Assembly: GCF_014486675.1 (NCBI RefSeq)
Contig: NZ_JACTAC010000006.1
Span: 1-64,000 of the forward strand
Length of the DNA stretch: 64,000 bases
From: Flavobacterium macrobrachii
GTDB taxonomy: Bacteria > Bacteroidota > Bacteroidia > Flavobacteriales > Flavobacteriaceae
Reading direction: 5' to 3'
Shown here: positions 54,485 to 63,133 of the stretch, piece by piece
Position numbering within the stretch: the stretch's first letter is position 1
How the letters are laid out: the number at the start of each line of letters is the position of its first letter
Notes under the pieces: model-generated
Told to the model about the DNA's origin: nothing
Database searches by the model: none
The model's input: the letters and a program-made list of their open reading frames with translations, nothing else
Translations under genes and position numbers: made by a program

Positions 54485-54562
54485 ACCATAGTATTTAGTG
54501 TAGGTTAAGTTTATGGTAGATTTGGGGCAAACAGGTGGAAGCAATTCCGCCTGTTTCATTTT
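54485..54562 (+). ncRNA. small RNA candidate, copy B of a twin pair
   Basis: Second copy, 190 bp from copy A. The stem ACCATA/TATGGT (54485-54490 with 54512-54517, extendable by one T-A pair) surrounds a 21-nt loop with GTAGGTTAAG. The same linker AGATTTGGGGCAAA (54518-54531) is followed by a terminator of unrelated sequence. The conserved core, stem and linker with divergent terminators and spacers argue for selection on the core, not recent duplication of a random segment. Length is about 78 nt. Confidence 0.74.
54530..54562 (+). terminator. terminator of small RNA copy B
   Basis: An 11-bp stem, AACAGGTGGAA with TTCCGCCTGTT (one T-G pair), closed by a GCAA tetraloop, then TTTCATTTT. Confidence 0.85.
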
Positions 54563-54573
54563 ATACCAATCAC

Positions 54574-54605
54574 AAAAAAACCGACTGCTTTCACAATCGG
54601 TTTTT
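54574..54605. terminator. terminator shared by the small RNA side and sod
   Basis: An 8-bp stem, AAAACCGA with TCGGTTTT, with flanking A- and T-runs, so it can act on both strands. On the minus strand it follows the sod stop by about 20 bp. Confidence 0.75.
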
Positions 54606-54625
54606 GAAAAAGAAAAAAATCTCTC

Positions 54626-55234
54626 TTATTTTTCAGTAGCATATAACCTTGCAACTTCTGTCCAGTTAATTACATTAAAGAATGCTTCTATATAATCAGG
54701 ACGACGGTTTTGATAGTTTAGATAGTAAGCATGTTCCCAAACATCCATTCCTAAAATTGGAAAACCACCACAAGCCGTATCTGGCATTAATGGATTGTCT
54801 TGATTTGCTGTTGAACAAACTTCTAGTTTTCCACCTTTGTGAACACATAGCCAAGCCCAACCTGAACCAAAACGAGTTGCACCAGCTTTAGCAAACTGCG
54901 CTTTAAATTCGTCAAACGATTTGAAGTCTCTTTCAATCGCTTCCAATAATTCGCCTGTTGGTAATCCGCCACCGTTTGGTGCCATCACTCTCCAAAATAA
55001 ATTGTGATTGTAAAAACCACCACCATTATTTCTAACCGCAGCGTTTTTCATATCCAAATTGATTAAGATGTTTTCAATGGTTAATCCTTCCAAATCAGTT
55101 CCAGCAATCGCTGCATTTAGATTGGTTGTATAAGCATTATGATGTTTTGAATGATGAATTTCCATCGTTCTTGCATCAATATGTGGTTCTAATGCATCGT
55201 ATGCATAAGGTAATTGTGGTAATTCAAAAGCCAT
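54626..55234 (-). CDS. sod: superoxide dismutase, Mn/Fe family
   Basis: Enzyme of 202 residues that dismutates superoxide. Metal ligands: His27 ([11 protein letters not shown]), His77 (FYNHNLFW), Asp164 and His168 ([11 protein letters not shown]). Gln145 in ANQDNPL with Gly in GGGFYNH is the pattern usually seen in Mn-type enzymes, but a cambialistic form cannot be excluded. There is no signal peptide, so it is cytoplasmic. Own promoter and terminator. Confidence 0.95.
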   Translation of the reverse strand: MAFELPQLPYAYDALEPHIDARTMEIHHSKHHNAYTTNLNAAIAGTDLEGLTIENILINLDMKNAAVRNNGGGFYNHNLFWRVMAPNGGGLPTGELLEAIERDFKSFDEFKAQFAKAGATRFGSGWAWLCVHKGGKLEVCSTANQDNPLMPDTACGGFPILGMDVWEHAYYLNYQNRRPDYIEAFFNVINWTEVARLYATEK

Positions 55235-55268
55235 AATTAGTATTTTTTTAAAATTAATATTCGATTTT

Positions 55269-55276
55269 CAAATTTA
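55269..55276 (-). promoter_or_regulatory. -7 promoter box for sod
   Basis: On the minus strand this is TAAATTTG, an exact TAnnTTTG match, 34 bp before the ATG at 55234. Confidence 0.58.
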
Positions 55277-55318
55277 AGAATTATAAATTGTTTTAAGTTA
55301 TAAAATTATTAAAGTATC

Positions 55319-56524
55319 TTATATTTCTATTTGCTGCAATTTTCGCTCTAATCGATAAGAAATCATTACGCAGGAAAGTATCAATACAACGCTGATATAT
55401 CCCAAATAATTGTAATTATGAATCGCAAACTTGGCATCACTATACGTAATCCAACCACTCAACAACGAAGCAAATCCGGTTCCGAGCGATTGTACGCAAG
55501 AATTCAAACTCATAAAACTTCCACGTGTTTGACTTGTTACCGCTTGTGTAATCATGGCTTGTCCTGGAACCGTTCTTCCAGTTGAGGAACTAAACCAAAA
55601 TCCAAAAATTCCTAATACAATAAACAATTGCCAATGTGGCATATTTGTTATCAAAACCACAAATACTATAGAAATTAAAGCTGCCCAAACAAAAACTATT
55701 CGTTTGCCAAAACTATCTGCTAATTTGCCAATAATTTGTGCCGAAATCAGCGAACAAATTCCACCAACCAAATAAATTAACGGTGTATATTCTTGAGGTA
55801 CGCCAACATTATAAACTAAATAGGGATTAATCAACGGAACGATAATAAAATGTCCGGTTATCAATGAAAAACTAAAAATCAACGCTGTAACTTGAGCTTT
55901 ATTACTGAAAATATCATAAAAATTGGAAATTCGTTCTTTTAATTTTATCGGATTTTCCAAATGCGAATTGACATTCGGAACAAATTTGAATAAAAATGGC
56001 AACAACAATACGCCGAAAATAGCAACTACCAAAAACGGATAATGCCAATCATACGTATTGGCTAAATACAATCCAAACGGAACACCAATAACCGAAGCCA
56101 ACGCAAATCCGCCCATCAACAATCCCATTGCTCGACCTCGACGTTCATACGGAATAACATCGGCAATGATGCTCAAAATCTGAGCGCTAATCAATCCACC
56201 GAAAATTCCGGTTACAATTCGTGCCACTATCATCGAATAAGTTCCAAAAGCAAAAGCACAGGCAAACGTTCCTAGCAAAAATCCAGAGTAAGCAAACAAT
56301 AAAAGTTTTTTTCTATCAAATTTATCAGCAAAGAAAATGGCACAAAAACTACTCACAAAAGCCGACAACGAATAACTCGAAACAATAACAGCAAACTCTG
56401 ACGTGGTTAAACTCCATTTGGGCATCAAAATATTTCCCAATGGCATCATAATCATAAAATCGAGAATATGGGTAAAATTCAGTAACGCCATTAACGCCAC
56501 TATTATAATTTCATTTCTTTTCAA
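55319..56524 (-). CDS. MFS transporter, possible drug efflux type
   Basis: Inner-membrane protein of 401 residues with about 12 hydrophobic helices. MFS motif A is present between TM2 and TM3 as FFADKFDRKKLLLFAYSGF. ARIVTGIFGGLISAQILSII and the start IIIVALMALLNFTHILDFM fit the AraJ/Bcr-type branch of sugar or drug exporters. Length is near 400, typical of 12-TM MFS. The substrate cannot be told. It is divergent from the GNAT gene; 84 bp separate its stop from sod. Confidence 0.88.
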   Translation of the reverse strand: MKRNEIIIVALMALLNFTHILDFMIMMPLGNILMPKWSLTTSEFAVIVSSYSLSAFVSSFCAIFFADKFDRKKLLLFAYSGFLLGTFACAFAFGTYSMIVARIVTGIFGGLISAQILSIIADVIPYERRGRAMGLLMGGFALASVIGVPFGLYLANTYDWHYPFLVVAIFGVLLLPFLFKFVPNVNSHLENPIKLKERISNFYDIFSNKAQVTALIFSFSLITGHFIIVPLINPYLVYNVGVPQEYTPLIYLVGGICSLISAQIIGKLADSFGKRIVFVWAALISIVFVVLITNMPHWQLFIVLGIFGFWFSSSTGRTVPGQAMITQAVTSQTRGSFMSLNSCVQSLGTGFASLLSGWITYSDAKFAIHNYNYLGYISVVLILSCVMISYRLERKLQQIEI

Positions 56525-56543
56525 AAAGCATTTTTTTATCGCA

Positions 56544-56551
56544 CAAAACTA
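56544..56551 (-). promoter_or_regulatory. -7 promoter box for the MFS transporter
   Basis: On the minus strand this is TAGTTTTG, an exact TAnnTTTG match, 19 bp before the ATG at 56524. Confidence 0.58.
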
Positions 56552-56626
56552 CGCATAGAAAAATTCCTTTTTCTTAATAAAGGATTAAATACTTACTTTA
56601 GTAGCATAAATAAAAACTATCGCAGA

Positions 56627-57160
56627 ATGTTTGATTTGCAGCCCAATCATCTGAAAAACAATTTAATTTCACTTTTCCCTTTGCAGGAAAATGATTTTGA
56701 AGAATTATATGCTGTTGCCAATGATGAACTACTTTGGGAACAACATCCAAACAAACTGCGTTATCAACGTGCTGTTTTTCAGAATTTTTTTGAAGGAGCA
56801 ATGCTTTCTGGTGGCGCTTTTTTAATTCGTGACAGTAAAACCAACGAAGTTGTTGGAAGCAGTCGTTTTTATGATTACAATGAAGATGAAAATTCTACCG
56901 AGACTTCGGTATTAATTGGTTATACATTCATCGGACGAAAATTTTGGGGAAATGATTACAACAAATCATTGAAGAAACTAATGTTAGATCATGCTTTTGA
57001 ATATGTGGACAAAGTTTATTTTCACATTGGTGCATTTAACATTCGTTCCCAAAAAGCCATCGAAAAAATTGGCGCCGTCAAAGTTGATGAATTTGAAGTA
57101 GAATATTATGGCGAAGACAGTAAATTGAATTTTGTTTACATGATAACAAAACCCAGTTAG
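56627..57160 (+). CDS. GNAT-family N-acetyltransferase (RimJ/RimL type)
   Basis: Acetyltransferase of 177 residues. The start LFPLQENDFEELYAVANDE and C-terminal segment GRKFWGNDYNKSLKKLMLDH, then HIGAFNIRSQKAIEKIGAVK, match the acetyl-CoA-binding and C-terminal motifs of the RimJ/RimL group. The acceptor is unknown. A weak promoter match (TACTTTAG, about 56594) is upstream. Its 3' end overlaps a 33-bp palindrome. The divergent MFS gene may be co-regulated but nothing shows it. Confidence 0.86.
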   Translation: MFDLQPNHLKNNLISLFPLQENDFEELYAVANDELLWEQHPNKLRYQRAVFQNFFEGAMLSGGAFLIRDSKTNEVVGSSRFYDYNEDENSTETSVLIGYTFIGRKFWGNDYNKSLKKLMLDHAFEYVDKVYFHIGAFNIRSQKAIEKIGAVKVDEFEVEYYGEDSKLNFVYMITKPS

Positions 57161-57182
57161 GGTTTCGAACCCTAACAGGGTT
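57150..57182. repeat. 33-bp palindromic repeat at the GNAT/AddA-like boundary
   Basis: AACCC-A-GTTAGGGTT, TCG, AACCCTAAC-A-GGGTT: two 15-bp arms around a 3-nt loop with a single A-A mismatch. It spans the GNAT stop codon. It resembles a Flavobacterium dispersed GTTAGGGTT repeat. It has no T-run, so it is not a standard terminator. Confidence 0.75.
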
Positions 57183-57198
57183 AAAATAAAAATAAATA

Positions 57199-60100
57199 AT
57201 GCAAAAAACCGCTTTCTCCATCTACGACGCATCTGCAGGTTCTGGAAAAACCTATACTTTGGTAAAAGAATACCTCAAAATTATTCTCTTGTCCAAAAAA
57301 CCCGATGCCTATCGAAACATTCTCGCCATTACGTTTACCAACAAAGCGGTTCACGAAATGAAAAGTCGCGTGGTAGAAAGTCTTTCGGAATTTGCCAAAG
57401 AAAATCCTTCGGAAAAAGCAGTTCAATTGATGCAAAATATTCAATTGGAAACTGGTTTAAGTTTGGCAACAATAACTGAAAAAGCCAAAAATATCATCAA
57501 AAACTTGATACATAATTATGCGTCATTTGACATTTCGACCATTGATAAATTTACGCATAAAGTTATTCGCGCATTTGCACACGATTTGAATTTACCAATA
57601 ACTTTTGATGTTTCGCTCGACACCGAAAACCTTCTAAATGAAGCTGTAGATGCGATTATTGCCGAAGCTGGAAACGATGAAACGCTGACCAATTTACTAG
57701 TAGATTTCACAATGGAAAAAACGGATGACGACAAATCTTGGGATGTTTCTCGAGAAATTATGGAAACTGGAAAGTTGATTTTAAACGAAAACAATCGTGA
57801 AGAAATCACGCATTTTCAAAATAAAAAAATTGAAGATTTTACAATTATCAAAAACAAATTAAATGCATTATCTGATGAAATTGAAAATGAATGCGTCAAT
57901 TTAGCCATCGAAGCCTTAGCTTTAATTGAAAGCAATGGCATTGATATGAAATCGTTTTCTGGTGGTTATTTTCCAAAACATTTGATCAGCATTCAAGAAA
58001 AAAAGTTCAATCCAAATAATAAAACTTATCACGAAGCCGAAGACATCAAAATCAACAAAACGGCTAAAGATAGTGCTCAAATTGAAAGCATAGTTCCTAA
58101 TTTGTTAGCGATTTTGGCAACGATTTACGCGAAATTTGAGAAGAAAAATTTCTACGAAGCTTTTCTAAAAAATATTACGCCACTTTCGTTGTTGAACACC
58201 TTGAGCAACGAATTAACCAAAATTCAAAAAGAACAAAATATTCTTTCAATTTCAGAATTCAATAAATTAATCAACGAACAAATTCAAAATCAGCCTGCGC
58301 CATTTATTTATGAACGTTTGGGTGAAAAATACCGTCATTTTTTCATTGACGAATTTCAAGATACGTCGGAAATGCAATGGCAAAATTTAATTCCACTTAT
58401 TGACAATGCTCTTTCAAGCGAAGATTTAAACGGCGAACGAGGTTCGTTGCTTCTAGTTGGCGATCCAAAACAGTCGATTTATCGTTGGCGTGGCGGAAAA
58501 GCAGAACAGTTTATCGAACTCAGCAAAGACAAAAATCCATTTGCAAATCCAGATAAAAAGCTGTTTTCTCTGGAACGAAATTACCGAAGTTATTCGCAAA
58601 TCATCGAATTCAATAACGATTTTTTTAAATTTTTATCCAATGAATTTGAAAACGAAGACTACAAAGATTTGTATGCCAATCACAGTCATCAAAAAACGAA
58701 CGACAAAAATGGTGGTTATGTTTCGATTTCTTTTTTGCCAAAAAACGAAAAAAACACTGATAATTGGGAAGATGAAAAAGTCGAGAAAGAAGATTTATTC
58801 CTCGAAGCCACTTTAAAAACCATTGAAGAAGTAAAATCCAACGGTTTTGCCAATAAAGACATTGTCATTCTTACTAGAAAGAAAAATCAAGGAACTGCGA
58901 TTGCTAATTTTTTAACGGAAAATGACATTCCGATTTTATCTTCTGAAAGTTTGCTGCTCGGTTCATCGTCAGAAGTTCAGTTTATCGTTCATTTTCTTAA
59001 TTATCTAAAAAATAAAAGCGATTTAGAAGCCAAAGCGCATTTTTTGTATTATTTGGCAAAAAAACACACATCAAAAATTGCCGTTCACGACTTTATTTCG
59101 AGCGGAATGGAACAAAAAGAAGAAGCCGATTTTCAAAAATGGCTTTTTGATTATGATTTCGAAATTTCATTTGCCAACATTCGAAAAAAATCATTGTATG
59201 AAGCCGTTGAGTTGATTATTTCCAAAGCCATTTCTATCGAAAAAAGAAACGCTTATGTTCAATATTTCTTGGATGTTGTTTTGGAACGCGATTTAAAAAA
59301 CCAAGCTGGAATTTCGGATTTTCTGAATTATTGGGAAACCCAAAAAGAAAAACTCAGCATTCCTTCGCCCGAAGGTAACGATGCTATTCGAATTATGACT
59401 ATTCATAAATCAAAAGGATTGGAATTCCCAGTGGTAATTTTTCCTTTTGCCGAAGAAGATTACAGCAAAGGTCCAAAAGAAAAAATATGGATAAACGCCG
59501 ATGAAAAAACCATTGGTTTGCCCAAAGTTTTGGTCGATAAAAGTAGTAAAGTAGAAGGTTTTGGTAAAGATGCATCAAAGGTTTATAATCAAAAAAAACA
59601 AGAAGATTTATTAGACGATATTAATATTTTATATGTTGCGCTAACTAGAGCTGAGGAGCAATTGCATGTGATTTCGCAAATGCAAAACATCAGTAAATCG
59701 ACTGGTGAATATCCAAAAAATATGGCGTCGTTTTTTATTACTTTTTTGAGTAGCCAAAACCTATTTGACGAAAATAAACTGGACTACGAATTTGGAAACA
59801 GTACAAAATTATCTTCTAAAAAAGCAAGTACAGAAACACCAAAAACAATTCCTCAATTAACCGAGATTTTAAATCCAAAAAATATCAAAATTGCCCAACG
59901 CGAGAGCTTAATGTGGAACACAACCCAACAAAAAGCCATTGAATATGGAACTATTTTGCACGAAATTCTGTCGTTTGTAAAAACCAAAAACGATGTAGAT
60001 TTAGCATTAACTAAAGCCATTGAAAACGGATTGATTATCGCTTCGCAGCGAGAAACTGTAGAAAAAACCATTATCGCCATAATAAGTCATCCCGATTTGA

Positions 60101-60360
60101 TTGATTTTTTTGCCGAAGAAAATATAGTTCTAAACGAAAAAACCATCATTCAAAAAGAAGGAAATTTGATAAAACCCGACCGAATGGTTTTAACAACAAC
60201 CAAAGAAATTTATTTATTAGATTATAAAACTGGTTCACATCAAGCGAAATATACCAAACAATTGGAGAATTATCTAAATGCTATCGAAAAAATGAACTAT
60301 CGTGTGACGAAAAAAGCGTTGGTTTATATTGGCGAAACGTTGGAAGTGGTAAATTTGTAA
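57199..60360 (+). CDS. AddA/RecB-like UvrD-family helicase-nuclease
   Basis: Helicase-nuclease of 1053 residues for double-strand break end processing. Walker A ASAGSGKTYT (11-20), DEFQDTSEMQWQNLIPLID for Walker B, GDPKQSIYRWRGGKAEQF for motif III-IV, and IRIMTIHKSKGLEFPVVIF and LLYVALTRAEEQLHV-like ILYVALTRAEEQL for the later helicase motifs. The C-terminal PD-(D/E)xK nuclease has Asp994 (LIKPDRMV), Asp1008 and Lys1010 (LLDYKTGSH). Together with the AddB-like gene at 63134 it fits an AddAB-type system, but two unrelated genes separate them. No Chi-recognition site can be predicted. Confidence 0.88.
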   Translation: MQKTAFSIYDASAGSGKTYTLVKEYLKIILLSKKPDAYRNILAITFTNKAVHEMKSRVVESLSEFAKENPSEKAVQLMQNIQLETGLSLATITEKAKNIIKNLIHNYASFDISTIDKFTHKVIRAFAHDLNLPITFDVSLDTENLLNEAVDAIIAEAGNDETLTNLLVDFTMEKTDDDKSWDVSREIMETGKLILNENNREEITHFQNKKIEDFTIIKNKLNALSDEIENECVNLAIEALALIESNGIDMKSFSGGYFPKHLISIQEKKFNPNNKTYHEAEDIKINKTAKDSAQIESIVPNLLAILATIYAKFEKKNFYEAFLKNITPLSLLNTLSNELTKIQKEQNILSISEFNKLINEQIQNQPAPFIYERLGEKYRHFFIDEFQDTSEMQWQNLIPLIDNALSSEDLNGERGSLLLVGDPKQSIYRWRGGKAEQFIELSKDKNPFANPDKKLFSLERNYRSYSQIIEFNNDFFKFLSNEFENEDYKDLYANHSHQKTNDKNGGYVSISFLPKNEKNTDNWEDEKVEKEDLFLEATLKTIEEVKSNGFANKDIVILTRKKNQGTAIANFLTENDIPILSSESLLLGSSSEVQFIVHFLNYLKNKSDLEAKAHFLYYLAKKHTSKIAVHDFISSGMEQKEEADFQKWLFDYDFEISFANIRKKSLYEAVELIISKAISIEKRNAYVQYFLDVVLERDLKNQAGISDFLNYWETQKEKLSIPSPEGNDAIRIMTIHKSKGLEFPVVIFPFAEEDYSKGPKEKIWINADEKTIGLPKVLVDKSSKVEGFGKDASKVYNQKKQEDLLDDINILYVALTRAEEQLHVISQMQNISKSTGEYPKNMASFFITFLSSQNLFDENKLDYEFGNSTKLSSKKASTETPKTIPQLTEILNPKNIKIAQRESLMWNTTQQKAIEYGTILHEILSFVKTKNDVDLALTKAIENGLIIASQRETVEKTIIAIISHPDLIDFFAEENIVLNEKTIIQKEGNLIKPDRMVLTTTKEIYLLDYKTGSHQAKYTKQLENYLNAIEKMNYRVTKKALVYIGETLEVVNL
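60350..60357 (+). promoter_or_regulatory. -7 promoter box for kbl, inside the AddA-like gene end
   Basis: TAAATTTG, an exact TAnnTTTG match, lies in the last codons of the upstream gene, 30 bp before the kbl ATG, with TTG 18 bp further upstream (60329-60331). Confidence 0.5.
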
Positions 60361-60387
60361 ACTGAAACTAAACTACAAACAAAAAAT

Positions 60388-61578
60388 ATGTACGGAAAAA
60401 TTCAACAACACCTACAAAACGAATTAAAAACCATTGAAAACAATGGTATTTTCAAAAAAGAACGCGTTATCAATTCGCCTCAAGGTGCAGAAATAACAGT
60501 TAATGGCGAAACGGTTTTAAACTTTTGTGCCAATAATTATTTAGGATTATCATCACATCCCGAAGTGGTTCAAGCCGCAAAAGATGCTTTGGATTCGCAT
60601 GGTTTTGGCATGTCGTCGGTGCGATTCATTTGTGGAACGCAAGACATTCACAAAACTTTAGAACAAAAAATCGCAGATTTCTATGGAACAGAAGATACAA
60701 TTCTATACGCAGCAGCATTTGATGCCAATGGTGGTGTTTTTGAACCATTACTGAGCGAAGAAGATTGCATTATTTCAGATAGTTTGAATCACGCTTCTAT
60801 TATTGACGGCGTTCGTTTGTGTAAAGCAGCACGTTATCGTTATGAAAACAACAACATGGACGATTTGGAAAATCAATTGAAAAAAGCCGTTGAAGCTGGA
60901 CATCGTTTTAAACTTATCGTAACTGATGGTGTTTTTTCAATGGATGGTTTGGTTGCGCCATTGGACAAAATTTGCGATTTAGCCGATAAGTATGATGCTT
61001 TAGTTATGGTTGACGAATGTCACGCTGCAGGATTTATTGGTGCCACAGGAAAAGGAACTTTGGAAGCCAAAAACGTAATGGGAAGAGTTGACATTATCAC
61101 TGGAACATTAGGAAAAGCACTTGGCGGCGCAATGGGCGGATATACTACAGCAAAAAAAGAAATCATCGAAATTTTGCGTCAGCGTTCGAGACCTTATTTG
61201 TTTTCAAATTCGTTAGCTCCAGCCATTGTTGGTGCTTCAATCAAAGTTTTTGAATTATTAGAAAAAGACACATCACTTCGCGACAAGCTAGAATGGAATA
61301 CTAATTATTTTAAAGAAGGCATGAAAAAAGCTGGTTTTGACATCATTGATGGTGATTCTGCAATCGTTCCAGTAATGTTATACGATGCCAAATTATCACA
61401 AATAATGGCGGATGAATTACTGAAAAAAGGAATTTATGTAATTGGATTCTTTTTCCCAGTGGTTCCAAAAGAGAAAGCAAGAATTAGAGTTCAATTATCA
61501 GCTGGTCATTCAAAAGAGCATTTAGATAAGGCAATTAATTCATTTACAGAAGTTGGAAAATCACTTAATATCATCTAA
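60388..61578 (+). CDS. kbl: glycine C-acetyltransferase (2-amino-3-ketobutyrate CoA ligase)
   Basis: PLP enzyme of 396 residues that cleaves 2-amino-3-oxobutyrate with CoA to glycine and acetyl-CoA in threonine breakdown. PLP-Lys243 sits in [53 protein letters not shown] and the start [20 protein letters not shown] are typical. Length matches E. coli Kbl (398). No threonine dehydrogenase is next to it. It interrupts the AddA-like and AddB-like genes. Confidence 0.93.
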   Translation: MYGKIQQHLQNELKTIENNGIFKKERVINSPQGAEITVNGETVLNFCANNYLGLSSHPEVVQAAKDALDSHGFGMSSVRFICGTQDIHKTLEQKIADFYGTEDTILYAAAFDANGGVFEPLLSEEDCIISDSLNHASIIDGVRLCKAARYRYENNNMDDLENQLKKAVEAGHRFKLIVTDGVFSMDGLVAPLDKICDLADKYDALVMVDECHAAGFIGATGKGTLEAKNVMGRVDIITGTLGKALGGAMGGYTTAKKEIIEILRQRSRPYLFSNSLAPAIVGASIKVFELLEKDTSLRDKLEWNTNYFKEGMKKAGFDIIDGDSAIVPVMLYDAKLSQIMADELLKKGIYVIGFFFPVVPKEKARIRVQLSAGHSKEHLDKAINSFTEVGKSLNII

Positions 61579-61602
61579 TTAAGCATATTTTAACAATATC
61601 AT

Positions 61603-61633
61603 TTTGATATTATGTTATAAGGTATTACTTTTG
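61603..61633 (+). promoter_or_regulatory. full TTTG-N19-TAnnTTTG promoter of the ompA-like gene
   Basis: TTTG (61603-61606) and TACTTTTG (61626-61633) are separated by 19 bp, the best promoter match in the window and fitting for an abundant porin. The ATG at 61670 is 36 bp downstream. Confidence 0.75.
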
Positions 61634-61669
61634 CATCATTATAATTATTATAATCTAATCAAATTAAGT

Positions 61670-63070
61670 ATGAAACATCTTAACAAATTATTTGTTGCTG
61701 TGGCATTGTTAGCTGGACTAAGTTCTCAAGCTCAAGATAGCAACAACCCATGGGCAATCTCATTTGGTGTGAACGGAGTTGACACTAGGTTTAGTGCTGC
61801 TACTAAATTAGAAGACCAGTTCTCTGAATTTTTTAACGCTAAAGATCACTGGAACATTCTTCCATCTGTATCTTATATTAACGTATCTAAATACGTAGGA
61901 AGTAATTTCTCTTTTGGTGTTACAGGATCTATCAACAAAATAAAAAAGTTTGTTCTTCCTAGAGTTGGAGATGCAGATTATACAGTAGTTAATCCTGGAG
62001 ATTTAAGCTACTATGGTGTTGATGGAGTTATCAACTATAGCTTTATGAACCTAATTGGTTCAAAAGTTATTGATCCATCTGCTCACATTGGTGGAGGTTA
62101 CACTTGGATGGGCGATGCATCAGCTGGTACTGTTAATGGTGGTTTAGGTTTAACCTTTTGGTTTGCTGAAAACGTAGGTTTATCTTACCGTGCAACTTAC
62201 AAACATTCATTCGATGACACAAGAACTCCAGATGTGGATATTGCTTCTCACGTACAACACTTTGCAGGTCTTACTTTCAAATTTGGCGGTAAAGATACTG
62301 ATGGTGACGGAATTTATGACAAAGATGATGCTTGTCCAGAAGTTGCTGGTTTAAAGCAATTCAACGGTTGTCCTGATACTGACGGTGACGGAATCGAGGA
62401 TAGTAAAGATTCTTGTCCAGATGTTGCTGGTTCAGTTGAAATGAACGGTTGTCCTGATACAGACGGTGACGGAATTGCTGATAAAGATGATGCTTGTCCA
62501 GAAGTTGCTGGTCCAAAATCATTGAACGGTTGTCCAGATGCTGACGGTGATGGAATTGCTGACAAAAACGATAAATGTCCAGAAGTTAAAGGTCCAAAAG
62601 AAAACGGAGGATGTCCATGGCCAGATAGAGACAGTGATGGTGTTCTTGATAAAGACGACAAATGTCCAGATGTTAAAGGTACAGCAGCAAACAATGGTTG
62701 TCCAGAAGTATCTGACGAAGTTGTTAAAAGATTAAACGATTATGCTAAAACTATCTTGTTTGACTCTGGTAAAGCTTCTTTCCAACAACAAACTTACCCA
62801 GTTTTAGAAGCTATTACAGCTATCTTGAAAGAATATCCAAATTCTAATTTCTCTATCGAAGGTCACACTGATAGCGATGGTAAAGATGCTACTAACCAAA
62901 CTTTGTCTGAAAACAGAGCTGCTGCAGTTAAAAATTACTTAATCGAAAAAGGAATTGCTTCTTCAAGATTAACTTCAGCTGGTTTCGGTGAATCTAAACC
63001 AATTGATACAAACAAAACAAAAGCTGGTAAAGCTAATAACAGAAGAGTTGAAGTGAAATTAGTAAAATAA
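61670..63070 (+). CDS. OmpA-family porin with thrombospondin type 3 repeats (P60-like)
   Basis: Outer membrane protein of 466 residues, similar in layout to the major flavobacterial porin P60. A signal peptide ([22 protein letters not shown]) precedes a beta-barrel (about 22-205), five Ca2+-binding thrombospondin type 3 repeats (about 209-345), and an OmpA peptidoglycan-binding domain (about 350-466) with [39 protein letters not shown] and [10 protein letters not shown]. An upstream frame from 61604 covers the promoter and is not used. Own promoter and terminator indicate high, independent expression. Confidence 0.93.
   Translation: MKHLNKLFVAVALLAGLSSQAQDSNNPWAISFGVNGVDTRFSAATKLEDQFSEFFNAKDHWNILPSVSYINVSKYVGSNFSFGVTGSINKIKKFVLPRVGDADYTVVNPGDLSYYGVDGVINYSFMNLIGSKVIDPSAHIGGGYTWMGDASAGTVNGGLGLTFWFAENVGLSYRATYKHSFDDTRTPDVDIASHVQHFAGLTFKFGGKDTDGDGIYDKDDACPEVAGLKQFNGCPDTDGDGIEDSKDSCPDVAGSVEMNGCPDTDGDGIADKDDACPEVAGPKSLNGCPDADGDGIADKNDKCPEVKGPKENGGCPWPDRDSDGVLDKDDKCPDVKGTAANNGCPEVSDEVVKRLNDYAKTILFDSGKASFQQQTYPVLEAITAILKEYPNSNFSIEGHTDSDGKDATNQTLSENRAAAVKNYLIEKGIASSRLTSAGFGESKPIDTNKTKAGKANNRRVEVKLVK
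62294..62704 (+). repeat. 81-bp tandem coding repeats (TSP3 units)
   Basis: Five in-frame units, each opening DxDxDGD or similar and ending NGCP, at about 81 bp, such as [17 protein letters not shown]. The first three or four are near-identical at DNA level and could change copy number by slippage or recombination. This is coding repetition, not a mobile element. Confidence 0.9.
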
Positions 63071-63090
63071 TTTCTTCCAAAATATTTTGT

Positions 63091-63121
63091 AAAAACGCCT
63101 CGAAATTCGAGGCGTTTTTTT
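63091..63121 (+). terminator. Rho-independent terminator after the P60-like gene
   Basis: A GC-rich stem, CGCCTCG with CGAGGCG, extended by A/T pairs to about 12 bp, with a short loop and a T-run. Confidence 0.9.
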
Positions 63122-63133
63122 TATTTTTATACA

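Noticed and set aside
62314-62694. Long open frame on the minus strand over the repeats (126 codons)
   Set aside because: Low-complexity Ser/Pro translation that mirrors the TSP3 repeats; a shadow of the plus-strand gene.
62294-62704. Regular repeats of about 81 bp that could look like a CRISPR array
   Set aside because: They are in frame inside the porin gene and encode thrombospondin type 3 units; there are no unique spacers.
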